Source: Lumnitzera littorea (taxonomy: Eukaryota > Streptophyta > Magnoliopsida > Myrtales > Combretaceae). From it: a DNA stretch of 64,000 nucleotides. Below the pieces are notes generated by a model that made no database searches, was not told the DNA's origin, and was given only the letters and a program-made list of their open reading frames with translations. Positions 45,455 to 57,110 of this stretch are shown here, piece by piece. The DNA lies in assembly GCA_024138015.1 (NCBI GenBank), contig JAMXBB010000002.1, forward strand, positions 46,653,452 through 46,717,451, written 5' to 3'. Every line of letters starts with the position of its first letter. Within the stretch, counting starts at the first letter, position 1. The position numbers and the translations under genes were made by a program.

Positions 45455-48400
45455 TGTAAGTCTCACAACTAGTCACTCAAGGTTTCAATCGGCTGAAAGA
45501 TCCGATCAAACCTAAATTATAAGTAAAGCCAGAATATTAGTAAAAATGATCCTATAAGTTCGAATTTAAGAAAACAAGCAATAAAATAAAAGAATATAAA
45601 AATTTCAAATTTTAAGTATATAACTCGTTATTTATTGAAGATGCGTAAAATACATTCCGATAATTAACGAATCGCTAGAAATAGATTATATGTATACTAA
45701 AAATCATAAAATGACCTAAATAATATTTAAGAATATTTATTTGTACTATATATGAATTTACATATAAGTAGAAATACGTATAATTACTTAAAATACACGA
45801 AATGTGTTAAAATAAAACTAAATAATTAAAGAAAATGCATAATTAATTAAGGAAAAATCAAGAAAAATAAGGAATGATCCAGATATAGGTTGTGGCAGCT
45901 GGGGAAAATAAGAAAAAAATTAGCTAATTAAATTAGAACAGCATAAAAGGTAAATTGGAAGAAGATAAGGTAGTTGTCCAATCAAATTAATGCACAATAA
46001 TTTCCCTAAAGCTCTATAAATAGCAAGAAAAATTCAGAAGCTCATTTGGTCAGTTTGGAGAGTGAGAAAAATAGAGAGAGGCGAAATTGAGAGAAAAATT
46101 AGGGTTCGAAAAAAATATAAGAAAAACTGTTCAATTAGGGCCATAAAAGGGAACCAATACCAAACGAGCAGCTAGGAGTGGACGGTCACCACCACAATAC
46201 GGTGGTGGCAGCGCCTAGACCACAACATGGTGGTGGCAGCACTTAGACCAGCCGATAAGGCCACGGCGGCCGGCGGTGGCCGGAGCCACCCAAACCGGTG
46301 AGTTTGATTTCTAGCCCAATTTTGTGTAATTTTGTAAAAATAATAAATATTCTTAGAAAATTATGAATTTTTTTATTTAGGAATATTTTTGTATGTAGTT
46401 TTTAGGAAAAATATTATTTTGATGAAAATATGTCTCATGATATATGGTCCTGAAGAAATCATGTAAAATAGAGCATATTTCGATTTAGAAATAAATGATC
46501 TTAGGAGTGTAGTTTTGAACCCAAAATTTTTGTGTAGACTAATTTGATGATATAGAACAGTGCTATGAAGCCGTTTTCAAAAAATTAATTTTTGAAATTT
46601 TTAAGCCTTAAAATAAGGCATAAAAATAGGTAATTTAGGGTTAATTAAGTAATTAAAAGGTTAATTACTGATTTAGTGAATAATTATATGTTTTAGGATG
46701 TTGAAATCTAATGAAGTATGATACTTGTAGTATTTAGGGTGTTAGATGTAATTATTAGGTTAATTATGTAGTAAATGAGTAATAGGGAAAAATAGCAAAT
46801 TTTAAGTTAATTTTGTAAATTAGGATAATTAGGAGTAAAATATGATTTAGGATGAATTTAAACATTTTGAAATGATAATTAATGTTGGGAGATAGTAATT
46901 AGAGTGATAAAAACATTAGATGTGTATTATGTACATAATAAGTAGTAGTACATAATACACAATTATTAAAAATATAATAAATAGAAAATATTAGAAGAAA
47001 AATTGATATTATGATGATAATAATAGAAATATACAATAAATCTGATAGAAAACTTAAATTTATGTAATTATATGTAAAATGTAAAAAATTTCTCACATTA
47101 GGAGTAAATTCGGTACACTAATAAGGATTTAAGTATACCAGGTGAAATAAAATACCGACTAAGGGTAATGATGGTATTTAGGATATCTGAAAGTAATGTG
47201 ATTAATTTCACATTATAAGTTGAAATGAATTTCTAGGGTTCGGGTATAAAACAGTACTAAGAAATCGAACTAGAGCCTAATTTAGAAATCGATGCGGAAA
47301 CCGAACCCGAACCTAACCCCAAACCTAGAATAATTATAAAAGACTTAAGACCTAGATAATTAGGTATATTAAACCTTAAACAAAACATAACAACAAGCGT
47401 TATAGGATAAAACAAACCTATAATAGTTATATGAAAAATTGAAACCACGTTTGAGTTATAGAGATGATCGACGATGGCCTGAGCGAATCGGACCTCAAGT
47501 GAGTGAGCGAGGAGTCAAGGTAAGTTGGGATTAATACGATGTTATATTTTGGAGGCTTGAGATTATGTTTGGTTATGCTTGTTAGATAGTCTGTTGTGTG
47601 CATGTGCTTGATTATGAGTGATGCTATGATTTTGTTTGTTGTTCTAGCTTGTATTGTGTGATTTGTATAAAATGATTGATCACCCTAAACTGGATCTAAT
47701 TAAATATACGACTTGTAATTATAATCGGACCTGCATGGTAACCCATTAGGGGAAACCTAAGACTCTTCAACCAAATACCAACCCCTTCGAAAGCGATAGC
47801 GTAGGATTGCATAATGGTCCCTTTTTCATCCTTAGTCGAATTAAGGAACAAGAGAGAAGGTCGCGGGGAGGGTAAAGTCAATGGTTCGAAGGTAATCGTG
47901 GAAGGAGCGAAGTCTCTATTGCACAAACCTGGGTTTGATAGTAAGCCGTTGCATTAATGGCAACTCCTCAACCTGGATTAGAGCGGACGCAATTTCTCTA
48001 ATCTCACGACAGGCCAGACAACGTCGTGCGATAGCATTTGCTTGAACATGCATTGCACCTAATAGGTTGGTTGATAACCTTGTTGTGTTTTTGGTATAGT
48101 TTTAAGTCCTTCATTCTAACTTACTGAGCTATGGTTATTCACATCCCTATAGATGTTGTGCAGGTGCTGGCTAAAAAGCGGCATACAACTATTCTGAAGC
48201 TAGTAACTACTGGATCCTGGGGAGTGAGGAAAAACATTTGAAGAATAAACACATATTATTTAAGGTCTAAGCTTTTACTGTAGAATTTTTTTCCTTTCTG
48301 AATAATGTAATAACTAGGAAATATATTATGGAGAAATATTGTAAACTTTAATTATAATAACTGAATTATAGTGTATATATATATTTGCTCACTTTCTTAG

Positions 48401-48561
48401 GTAAATGATTCATTTAAATTACAAACTATTTACTTCAAAACAGGTTAATCGTGAACGCCTTGTATAGATCGGGTCTAAGATAGTGGTTGTAAGGCCAACT
48501 TCTATCTTAGAATGGTTTACACGATGGGACTATTACGACTCTACCGCTTCGGGGCGTGACA
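45455..48561 (+). mobile_element. S3-family solo LTR nested in TL 5' LTR
   Basis: 3107 bases, TGTAAGTCTCAC...GGGGCGTGACA, between TCTAG (45450-45454) and TCGAG (48562-48566). Removing it joins the TL LTR exactly as in the 33977 copy. A TATA box (46015-46022) is followed by a purine-rich leader. At 46188-46255 a roughly 30-base GC-rich unit (acggtggtggcagcgcctagacc) is doubled. ORFs 46899-47096, 47257-47448 and 47696-47926 lie within and lack support. It is the plus-oriented partner of 27098-30016. Confidence 0.9.
46015..46022 (+). promoter_or_regulatory. TATA box in S3 LTR
   Basis: TATAAATA followed within 60 bases by gagagtgagaaaaatagagagag, a leader also present (inverted) near 29375 in the other S3 copy. 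Confidence 0.65.
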
Positions 48562-49278
48562 TCGAGGGTTGTATGACAAGAGCAAGAGAGGATCAGGGAG
48601 AAGGTGGTTTGCAGTAGAGAGTGAGAGAGAGTAGGCTATGTATGGCGGTGGTGGCTACTGTACGGTCAAAAGAGAAGGCAACGAGAGGGAGTAAGGGTTA
48701 GTCAAGAGAGGGAGAGGAAGTGGGCTATGTATGTAGGCATTGGGGTTGTGTAGTAAAGAGACAATGGTGGTGAGTGAGAATTAGGTTGAGAGGGTGGTGT
48801 TCGTGATTCGTATGGTGTGGGTTCGATATGTACATGTCGTAGCCATAGGTTTGGGTGGCTAGTGTGTAGCATTCGTGGAGAAGGGGGAAAAGTATAGGAA
48901 TACGAGATAGAGAGAGAGAGAGTAGATCCGATGGTGTGAGAGAGAGGCTAGGTTCAAAGAGAGAGAAATCGGACGATAGAGGGAGAGTGAGAGAGAGAGG
49001 GGATGTGAGGTCTATCCAAAGTGGGTCCCCCTTTTCCTGTGTATGCATTATTTTTTTTTTTCATGTATGTTGTGTTTTTCTTTTTTTTAAAGAAAGAAAG
49101 AGAGGGAAATAATAAGGAAAGGGGAGGAAAAAATGGGGGGAAAGAATGTGTATTGTCCAAGTAAATCATAACGCGCTACGTATCACAATTAAACATGTGA
49201 CCTAGTGCTATTTTAACATATGGCAATATGTGGTTATAAAAAAGAAAAAGACAAAAAAATCATCCTCATGCCTTCAGT

Positions 49279-49345
49279 GAGCTTCGAACCCTTGATCTCC
49301 ACTTAATCCCAATTAAAATGTCCATGTGTTTTACCATTAGGTCAT
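49279..49345 (-). promoter_or_regulatory. tRNA-like A/B box pair in TL 5' LTR
   Basis: On the minus strand CCTAATGGTAAAAC (A-box-like, near 49330-49343) and GGGTTCGAAGCTC (B-box-like, near 49279-49291). The B box here is closest to consensus GGTTCGANNCC. Confidence 0.5.
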
Positions 49346-49741
49346 TGGCCTATACTTATCCATATGTGCAATTAAATCGTATATATGGACTAGATCAACT
49401 TGAGCTAGATTTAAATTTAAACCCAAATTCAACTATCATTTATTTAAATTAAAATTCTATTCTATTTAAATAACCTAAAAATTCTTTATTTTTTTAATTT
49501 TTGTGACTTTTCAAATTTCTAACTTTTTCCATTTTTTGTATTTTTTATAAATTTCTTATTTTTTTTGTGTTTTTCCTATTTTCCTATTTTTTGTATTTTT
49601 CTAGAATTCCTATTTTTTCGAAATTTGTTCATTTTTTTAGGTTTTCTTTAATTTTCTATCTTTTGAAAATTTTCTAATTTAAAACCCTATAACTTAAACT
49701 GAAAAACAAAAAGGGGGCAAAAATTAAGTGTCTACAATAAC

Positions 49742-50085
49742 TTAGTTCTCATTTTCCTCCAAATGTAACTCATGAACTTGGGGTCTCAATCCAAAACAAT
49801 GGTTTCAAGCATACTATGAAGCTTGATCACCTCCTGCAAGAAAAGAAAAGAGATAGCTAAAGCGTTGTTAGTTTTAGGGTAGGGCACAAAATGTGCCATC
49901 TTGTTAAACCGATCCACAACCACCATGATGGAGTCCTTCCCTTGGGATGTCCTTGGCAATCTTAACATGAAGTCCATACTTAGCTTGGACTATGGTTTGG
50001 TTAGGACAAGCAAAGGTAGATAATGTCCATGCTCGGCTTAGCTCTTTGCCTTCTTACAAGTCGTGCACTTTTCTAGCACGAACTA
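49742..50085 (-). pseudogene. pol: G3 integrase, zinc-finger half and catalytic core start
   Basis: Read leftwards: the second half of the zinc finger, CTTCKKAKS (about 50046-50070), then a stop and GHYLPLLVL. SMDFMLRLPRTSQGKDS (first catalytic Asp in MDF), VVVDRFNKMAHFVPY and IVLD-x-DPKF (second catalytic Asp) follow before TL breaks the frame. The open run 49786-49977 is the core. Together with 33212-33971 all three acidic residues of the D,D35E triad are visible, although stops inactivate the gene. Confidence 0.9.
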
Positions 50086-53000
50086 TGTAACAACCCTAGG
50101 AAGGGCCTAATAGTATTGCCTAGAATTTTCATATCACGTATGTACCTATGATAAGAAAATCACCTTGCAAGTTAGAGATTGCAAGACTCTAAATAGTTAT
50201 TCGCTAAGGTCTTCAATTTTTATTCATTGACTCATTATATAATATAAATAACTATGGATAACCATTTTTCCACAATTCCTCAGAACCGCAGAAAATCGGT
50301 ATCCCCTACCAAAATAGTGAAATAAGATAGACAGTTCCATAAAAAATTATAAACTTACTAAAGATACTAAACTTAATTGAAATATTAGTCGTTTTCCAAA
50401 GCATTCTGAAGTGGCCAAAACATATGAATGCATGAACAATCAGTATGCCAAACAACGCATGCAGTGGCTTAGGAACTGCATACGACTCAGAATTTCGCCC
50501 CCTATAGTCGGGGTTTGGAGATAATTAACCAACCCAAACCAAAATCTCGGTTCTAAACCTTGGATTTTAACTCATTAGCATTATTGTGCTTCAATCAAAA
50601 CAAAACTATGTATATATATACATATATATACTTTCATTATTGAATAGTAAATCATATTTTCAAAATCCTAAGTCTAGCAATGTGGTGGCCCCCGCAGTCC
50701 ACAAACACATGCTCTAAGCAGAAGCCACAAGATTCGGCCCTTCGTCGACGGTTGGCGTCTCCCGACGCCTAATAAGCCCATTAGCTTAAAACAGAGACTC
50801 AATATAAATGATGACTAGCTAGTGCCTAATCTTGCAGAAGGCACGTCCTCCTATAAGTCCCTTCCCATCTTCTACGTGAAGTGGCAGTTAGTGTTATCCA
50901 TACGCAATATGGGGAATGCATGATTCATTTTAATTTCTTAATCGTATAAGTGATTAATTCAATTTTTAAGGTGATCAGACAATTTCATTCCATACAATTG
51001 CAGGTATAAATTATCACAACAATTCCCATTATTATAAATAATTAACGAGCCATCGCATTCATCCACAAATTCATACACATGCATTTCCCATATCCTACAA
51101 GCATCCAAATTTATATGTATATAAGTTTAGATGCATTTATTCTACAAGAAAAATTACGTAAAGAGTCAGCAGGAATTTATTCACTTTGCTATGCGGATCA
51201 ATCAAAATAATCCAGGATAGGTCGTCTCCCAAAAGCCGAGTCCCTTGGACATCGCAAATACAATACTATAAGGATTTGAAATAAAACCTAGAAAACTAAG
51301 CTAAAACCCTTTAAGTTATACTTTTGACTTGGTTTCATAATTTTTCCCGGTTTTACTTAAAAGTTAAATCGCATATAACTTTCTCATTTTAAATTCGATT
51401 TTTATGATCTTACAGTCAATTTTCATCGTTTTTTAGTGTACTTTAACGTAGTGAAGTTAGATTTTTGAAATGAGGAACATAAATCTATCCATAGGTTAGA
51501 ACAATATCGATCCTCATGTTTTGGAGTGCTTTTAGGCTTTGTTTGGTAATTGGGCCTTTTGATAACTTGAGAAATCCTTTGGGCTTGGTATTAAGATTTT
51601 ATCCCAAGCTCAAAATACTCCTTGAGATCAGATTTACAACTTTGATTTATACTCCTAAGGCTAACAACCACTTCATGGGTTCATTAGTAGGCTTAAGTTG
51701 TCAAATGGGCTTATTTTTTGTTCAAACTAAAGTTAGTGACTTTAGTAGGCTTATGGAGCCTTAGGTGGATTCTTGTGGGCTTTAAAACAACCTCTGTTAA
51801 TATTTTAAAGTGTTGGTCAGAATTTTAATGAAGGCCCATTTTGAGAGTTTTAGGCTCGGTTTTGAGTTTTAGGCTTTGTATACTTGTTATACTTGCTTTA
51901 GTTGATCTTTTCATTTTGTTCACTTACTTTTATCGTATTTTTAAGTGTCTTTTACCCATGTTTTAGATCTAGTCGTGATGATTCCAAGGGGTTTTCACTT
52001 GGTTTTTCCAACTTGTTTCATCATTTCCTTAAGTTTAGGTGTTAGATCATGCACTTAAATTACTTATATTCAAATCTTAACTTAACTTTTCTTTCATAAG
52101 ATGATTCTTTAACTCATGCTTCACAGAAAAAAAAAAATAGAAGATCTTACACTTATTACAACTTTCATATCATAGCTCATGTCATACAAAGTTGGTTTCT
52201 TCATAAAACTTCATGTGATGAATTTTTCCTTAACTTAAGTCTAGATTTAAGCATGTTTAACTTAATGGAAATAAAATCAACATCCAAATGACTTTCGAAT
52301 CCTTACGTCTAGCATGCTCATCTCCCATTCAAGTTCTTTTTTCAAGATTTTCTCAACTTAAAATCTTCCATTCAAAGTGTTAAACAAGTACCTTTACAAA
52401 ACACCAACTTTACATGCTCATGTTTCAACTTCATGTAAGGGTTTCATGAGTTTGTTTCTTAGGATGGTCTTTGGCGTTATAACAACTTAAAATCATACTC
52501 ATATCTTCAAAAAATCAAAGTCTCCTAACATGAACACTAACCCACTAATCATAAAAAACACTTACTCGTCCTTAAAGCAAAATACGGTGGTTGTGCACAA
52601 AGGTTCTACTTAAGCTCTTAACTTTGCTTTCTCCTTTTGCAACCTTTTGGAAACACGAGTTGTTTGATCCTTTAGAGTGGGGTTTGTGGAAGGTTCTAAT
52701 GGTTCTAAAAGAGCTTAGATGTTAGAAGAAAATGACACAAGAAAAGGAGAAGGAAAATGCCATGAGTGAAGTTTGGAAAATGGTAGCAAAGTTGATTTTG
52801 TGAGGTAAGGTTGTTTCTCCTTTTATGTTTGTTTCAAATGAGAGAAAGAGGAAGTGAAAATGAAATTGAAAGTGAGAGAAACAAGGGGAAGAGTGGCCGG
52901 TTAGGAACGAAAGAAATTGAGTGTTTAAGATGTTTTGAAAATGTTGTCTTGTAACTTACACAAAAGTCAACAATTGCAACTATTGATGATGTAAGCATTA

Positions 53001-53214
53001 AGGAGTGAACAATGATGTGTAAGAGAAAGTGATTGATGGTTGAAAGACAAGAGTATGGCCCCTCTTTTCCCCTTGTTCAACTCTACCATTTAGTGTCCTT
53101 TGGGGTCATGGAATTATCTTGTCTCATTTAATGAAGTTAAGCACATGAAATCTTATAAAAAATTGTCTATATGTAGTATAAGTGAAAGGGTGATAAGGAA
53201 AATATTTTATCACT

Positions 53215-54300
53215 AGATTTTGATAAGTTATTAATTGATAAATGATCCAACTCTCAATTGATAAGTCATCTAAGGTAATTGGTTGGTCTACTTATTTATG
53301 TGTAAGGCTTAGACATAAAGATAAGGGAATGGTCTTATAGGAAATTGTTTTAGGATTTTCATTTTGTATTGTTTTGTACTTTATGGTTCGATTCCTATAA
53401 AATTGTGAAATTTTCTATTCAAATTAAATTATCGATTAGTCACTTAGGGTCAAAATTCCCTAATTGTTTTAGTGTTCAGGGTCTTAGGTAAGTTTAGAGC
53501 TCGTAGTTTTTCAAGCTCAGGTTTTCTCGACAATTGGTTTTTGAATTAGAAAAATTTAATTTATTTCTAAATGTAAACTTAAGTTCTCAGTTTCATTGAT
53601 CCTTAGGAACATTCGAACAGTACTTTTAATTGAATCATGGGCCCACTAAAAGTAAGGTTTATATTTATCAATTGATAAGTTATTTAGGATGATTGATTGA
53701 CTTACTTATTATGTGCACAAATCTTATGTATGAAGATAAGGAGATTGTTTTATATGAAATTCTTTTGGAGTTTGTCTCTTAAATTAATTTGTAAGTTATG
53801 ATTTAATTCTTATAAAATTATGAAAATTTCTAAAGTTGAATAAAATTTTTCAAATTAAATTCTTAATTAGCCACTTAGGGTTACAAGTCCTTAATTATTT
53901 TAGGGTTTTAGGCTTAGAGTCTATGGTTCTCATATTCGAGTTTTATCAATAATAGGGTTTCGAATTGGAAAAATTAAATTCATTTTTAAATGTAAACTTG
54001 AATTCTTAGCTTAGTTTATCCTTGGGATCATTTGGGAATTACTCTTAGTTGAATCATAAATTCGCTAAAAGTAGGGTTTACAATTTATCCATACATAACA
54101 TGACTTATACGTGAAAATAAGGGAATTGTATTATATGAAATTCTTTTAGGGTTTGGTTCTCAATTAATTTATAGGTTGTGATTTGTCTCTTAAGAAATTT
54201 TAGAGTTTTCTAGAGTTGAATAAAATTTATTCAAATTATATTTTTAATTATTCATTCAGGATCTTAAGTCCTTGATCATCCTAGGTTTTAGGGTTCGAGT
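53215..54300. repeat. Internal triplication in S1 LTR, about 430-bp unit
   Basis: The block running from ttgataagtt...gataaggagattg to cactaaaagtaaggttta occurs at about 53215-53665 and 53666-54082, with a third partial copy at 54083-54300. Shared anchors are aaattaaattat...attagtcacttagggt, cctta/cttgat...tttaggg and ctaaaagta(a/g)ggttta. The other S1 copy has the unit only once (about 5140-5576). Confidence 0.85.
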
Positions 54301-54439
54301 GAGTTTATATATATTTTAGAGTTCGAGTGAGATTATGTATGTTTTAGGGTTTTTCACTAACTCGAGAATAATTTACTTACACTTAGGAGCTTAAGGATTA
54401 ATTGGCTTAATTATTTAGGAACACCGCTTTATTATGCAA

Positions 54440-54463
54440 CATATATATATATATATATATATC
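54440..54463. repeat. (TA)n microsatellite
   Basis: A pure TA run near the end of the S1 LTR. Confidence 0.9.
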
Positions 54464-54927
54464 ATAGGGCTACTTATGTAAACAAGTAAAATAATTTTTG
54501 TAAATATATTAATTTATTCCTTTAACTAGTTTAGTTTTGTTGTTTATTATTATTAGAAATAATCCTTGATCCGTTTGTTATCAGTTTTATATGATTTCCC
54601 AAAATTATTGATAATTTTATTGATTTATGGCTTTTCTAGCATTAAGATAATTTTATAGAGTTTTAAAAAAAAAATTTATGATTTGATATTTACGGTTTCT
54701 GTTAAGTTTAGGTTTACATTTTTAAAAGTACGTACATGTAAGGATTAGGGTTTTCTTACATGATTAGGGTTTCTAAATCGTATAATAGTATCTTTCAAGT
54801 TCATTTTAAGTTCCGAGTTTAAAATTTTAGTCAGTTTTCATTTTATGTGATCTTATCGACTTAGGGAAATATTTATGATACTCGAGTCTGACACTATATT
54901 TAGAAGGTTAAATTTACAAAGTCTACA

Positions 54928-55630
54928 GACTACATTTCCTTCACTATTCTCAACCAAAAGAATCTCGCAAACAGTACTTCAAGGGTTCAGCACTGGCCAA
55001 AGTGTCCTATTAATCTTCCTCCATGCATTTCGCGAACTAGCAATTATCTCATAGAACAGGTTAGGATACATAGCTTCCTCTTTCTAAATAGGTATTCATC
55101 TTCCCTATGACAGTCGTCCAATATTTATCCTTCCTCACATCAGGTATAGATAGGACCAAAGTGGGGGTCCTCAGCATACAATTTCTTTTTGGTCGAAAAA
55201 CTAAGTAGCCTTGTTTGCAGTTCGATCAGGAGGGTATGTCATCTCGATAAGGCATCTGCCATTACGTTATTCCTTCCATTCTTATATTTCACGACATAAG
55301 AAAAACCCTCCATAAACTTAACCCATTTGGCTTGTCTCCGAGACAACTTCGATTAGCTTTTAAGATATCTCAAGGATTCATGATCAATGTAGATCACAAA
55401 TTCCTTGGGCAGTAGATAGTGTTGTCATACTGTAAGGGTTTGGATTAAGGAGTAGAATTCCTTGTCATAGACAAAGTAGTCGAGTGTATCTCCTTGAAGT
55501 TTTGTACTAAAGTAAGCAATAGGTCAACTTTCTTGCATCAGCACATCACCTATGCCTAGTACGGATGCATCACATTTGACTTCAAACACCTTGTCAAAGC
55601 TCAACAAAGCTAAGATGGAAGGCTATAGTT
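54928..55630 (-). pseudogene. pol: G3 RNase H and integrase N-terminus
   Basis: Reading leftwards: DAKCDASVLGIG (RNase H first Asp region, about 55555-55590), PIAYFSTKLQ, DYFVYDKEFYSL, EFVIYIDHESLRYL (about 55375-55410), RRQAKWVKFMEGFSYVVKYK and NNVMADA (about 55250-55275). The integrase N-terminus follows with MHGGRLIGHFG (about 55005-55035) and ARFFWLRIVKEM at the S1 junction. Several stops, e.g. in ES-stop-PIAYF. Confidence 0.9.
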
Positions 55631-56600
55631 AGCCTCTCTTTCACTTCCTCAAAACTCTTCCACTCTTTCTCTCTCCATTTAAATTCAACATTCTTCTTAG
55701 AGAGTTCAGTGAGTGGGGCCACAATCGTACTGAAGTTCTTTATGAACCTACGATAAAATAATGCCAAGCCATGAAAACTCCTCCCATCGGCAAAACAGGT
55801 CGACTTGAGTCATTTTATGATCGCTCTTATTTTCTCATCATTGACTTGAATGCCACTTTCACTTATAACAAAACCTAAGAAGATCACTTCAGATAGGAAA
55901 AAGTTGCACTTTTTCAAATTGGCGTAGAGTTGTTCAGCTCGGAGTTTCGTGGGGAATCTTTGGAGATGCTTTTGGTGAGTCTTCAGGTCAGAGCTGTATA
56001 CCAAAATGTCATCAAAGTAAACTACTACAAATCATCTTAATAATTCTCAAAGCATACGATTCATCAAGCGCATAAATATGCTTGTCACATTGGATAACCC
56101 AAATGGCATCATAAGCTATTCATATAAACAATTTCATGTCTTAAATGTGGTCTTTCACTCATTACCTTCACGCATTCAGATTTGATGGTATTCAGATTTG
56201 AGGCTGATCTTGGAGAACACTCTTACTCCACTTAACTCATCCAGCATGTCATCAAGCTTAGGTATAAGATACCTGTACTTAATACTGATTTAATTGATTA
56301 CTTGGCTATCGACACACATTCTCCAAAAACCATCCTTCTTTAGCACTAATAAGGCTAGAACAGCACAAGGGCTAAGGGACTCATGTACATACCCTTTCTT
56401 CATAAGGTCGTCTACTTGCCTATATAGCTTAGTAGCCTACTCAGGATTCAGCCTATAAGCGGGCTTATTCGGTAGTACGGCTCTTGGCTACAGGTTAATT
56501 ATATGCTTGATGCCTCAGATTGGGGATAAACCCTTTGGAGCTCCCTTAGAAACAAGTCGACAAATTCAGTAGGGTTTTTACTTCGGTAAGCAACTCCTCC
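55631..56600 (-). pseudogene. pol: G3 reverse transcriptase
   Basis: Catalytic box VVYFDDILVYSS at about 55990-56027, intact YFDD. The open run 55810-56004 then reads SDLKTHQKHLQRF, LYANLKKCNFFLSEVIFLGF and INDEKIRAIIK-like text (connection domain). The fingers and palm (LIDQGYVRES / KKDGSWRMCVDSRAIN-type region) are recognisable in mixed frames between 56500 and 56050, for example near 56310-56340. Stops are frequent. Typical gypsy RT in length and order. Confidence 0.88.
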
Positions 56601-57110
56601 TTAGACCTCAACTCCAGAATTCTTTGGACCAATAGATAGGTTGATCTTTCAAGCTCTATCTCTCTCTTTAGTTTAGCTTGGTTCAATACTAAAGTCTCCT
56701 TCTTCAAGGCTCGACTCAGTTAGGATTGCATGACCTTCACCTATTCAGTGGTTATAAGACTCAATTTCATCATTCTTCCTTCATGCTCGACAAAGCATGT
56801 ATTCCTCCTTCCATCATACATAACTGCTCGATCAAACATCAATGGTCATCCAAGTAAAATGTGGGATGCACTCATGAGCAGCACAATACAAAGTACTTCA
56901 TCTCGATACTTACCAATATAGATCGATAATGATACCTGTTTGTTCACTTATAGGGCACCCTTGTCACTAAGCCAGTGAAGCTTATAAGGTTTCGGGTGGG
57001 GCATGGTTGGCAATTTCAACTACTGGACCATAAATGTAGAGAATGCATTGGTGCAACTCCCACTGTCAACAATCAGTACACACACTGAGTTATTCACCTT
57101 ACATCTAATA
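56601..57110 (-). pseudogene. pol: G3 protease and PR-RT linker
   Basis: The protease active site reads CVLIVDSGSCTNAFST at about 57026-57075 (D-S-G intact). The linker that normally holds LLGRPW follows in decayed form around 56840-56870 (rc of catcaatggtcatccaag). The coding region fades into stops towards RT. Confidence 0.8.

Larger units (their letters stand above)
33977..49736 (-). mobile_element. TL, Tat/Ogre-like LARD (no gag-pol), minus strand
   Basis: Two LTRs (33977-36633; 43947-49736 with a 3.1 kb S3 insert) flank 7.3 kb without recognisable gag-pol (6.1 kb after the nested L LTR is removed). Target duplications are ATAGT (33972-33976) and ATAAC (49737-49741). The minus strand has a PBS (GGTGACTCCACTAGA type, next to 43946) and a PPT-like AAGAGGGGTAAC (36634-36645), which fix orientation. 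Three tandem arrays (36900-39290) lie just upstream of the PPT, like the hypervariable 3' UTR of plant Tat/Ogre elements. A decayed small ORF lies near the PBS. The insertion is in the G3 integrase, whose frame joins when TL is removed. It would have needed proteins supplied by another element. Confidence 0.85.
43947..49736 (-). repeat. TL 5' LTR, split by an S3 solo LTR
   Basis: Collinear with 33977-36633 in two pieces (43947-45454 and 48562-49736), about 2.68 kb without the insert. Ends are TATCAAGCC...GTCTACA on the plus strand. The matching polypyrimidine tract (44800-44895), (AG)n zone (48907-49000) and tRNA-like boxes (49279-49345) are all present. ORFs 45182-45466, 48725-49048 and 48954-49169 are low-complexity frames. 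Confidence 0.9.
50086..54927 (-). mobile_element. S1-family solo LTR in G3 integrase
   Basis: 4842 bases, TGTAACAACCC...AAGTCTACA, between AACTA (50081-50085) and GACTA (54928-54932). The G3 integrase zinc finger joins in register (KEM-stop on the right side, FVLEKC on the left) when it is removed. It is collinear with 1850-5576. It is longer mainly because of an internal triplication at 53215-54300. It contains no gag-pol. ORF 51516-51764 is unsupported (as is its cognate 3392-3580). Minus orientation is weakly favoured. Confidence 0.87.

Noticed and set aside
33977..49736. TL first read as a plus-strand element because its LTRs start TGTTGAGCC on that strand.
   Set aside because: No PBS follows 36633 on the plus strand, while a Tat/Ogre-like PBS and a PPT are both in place for the minus strand.
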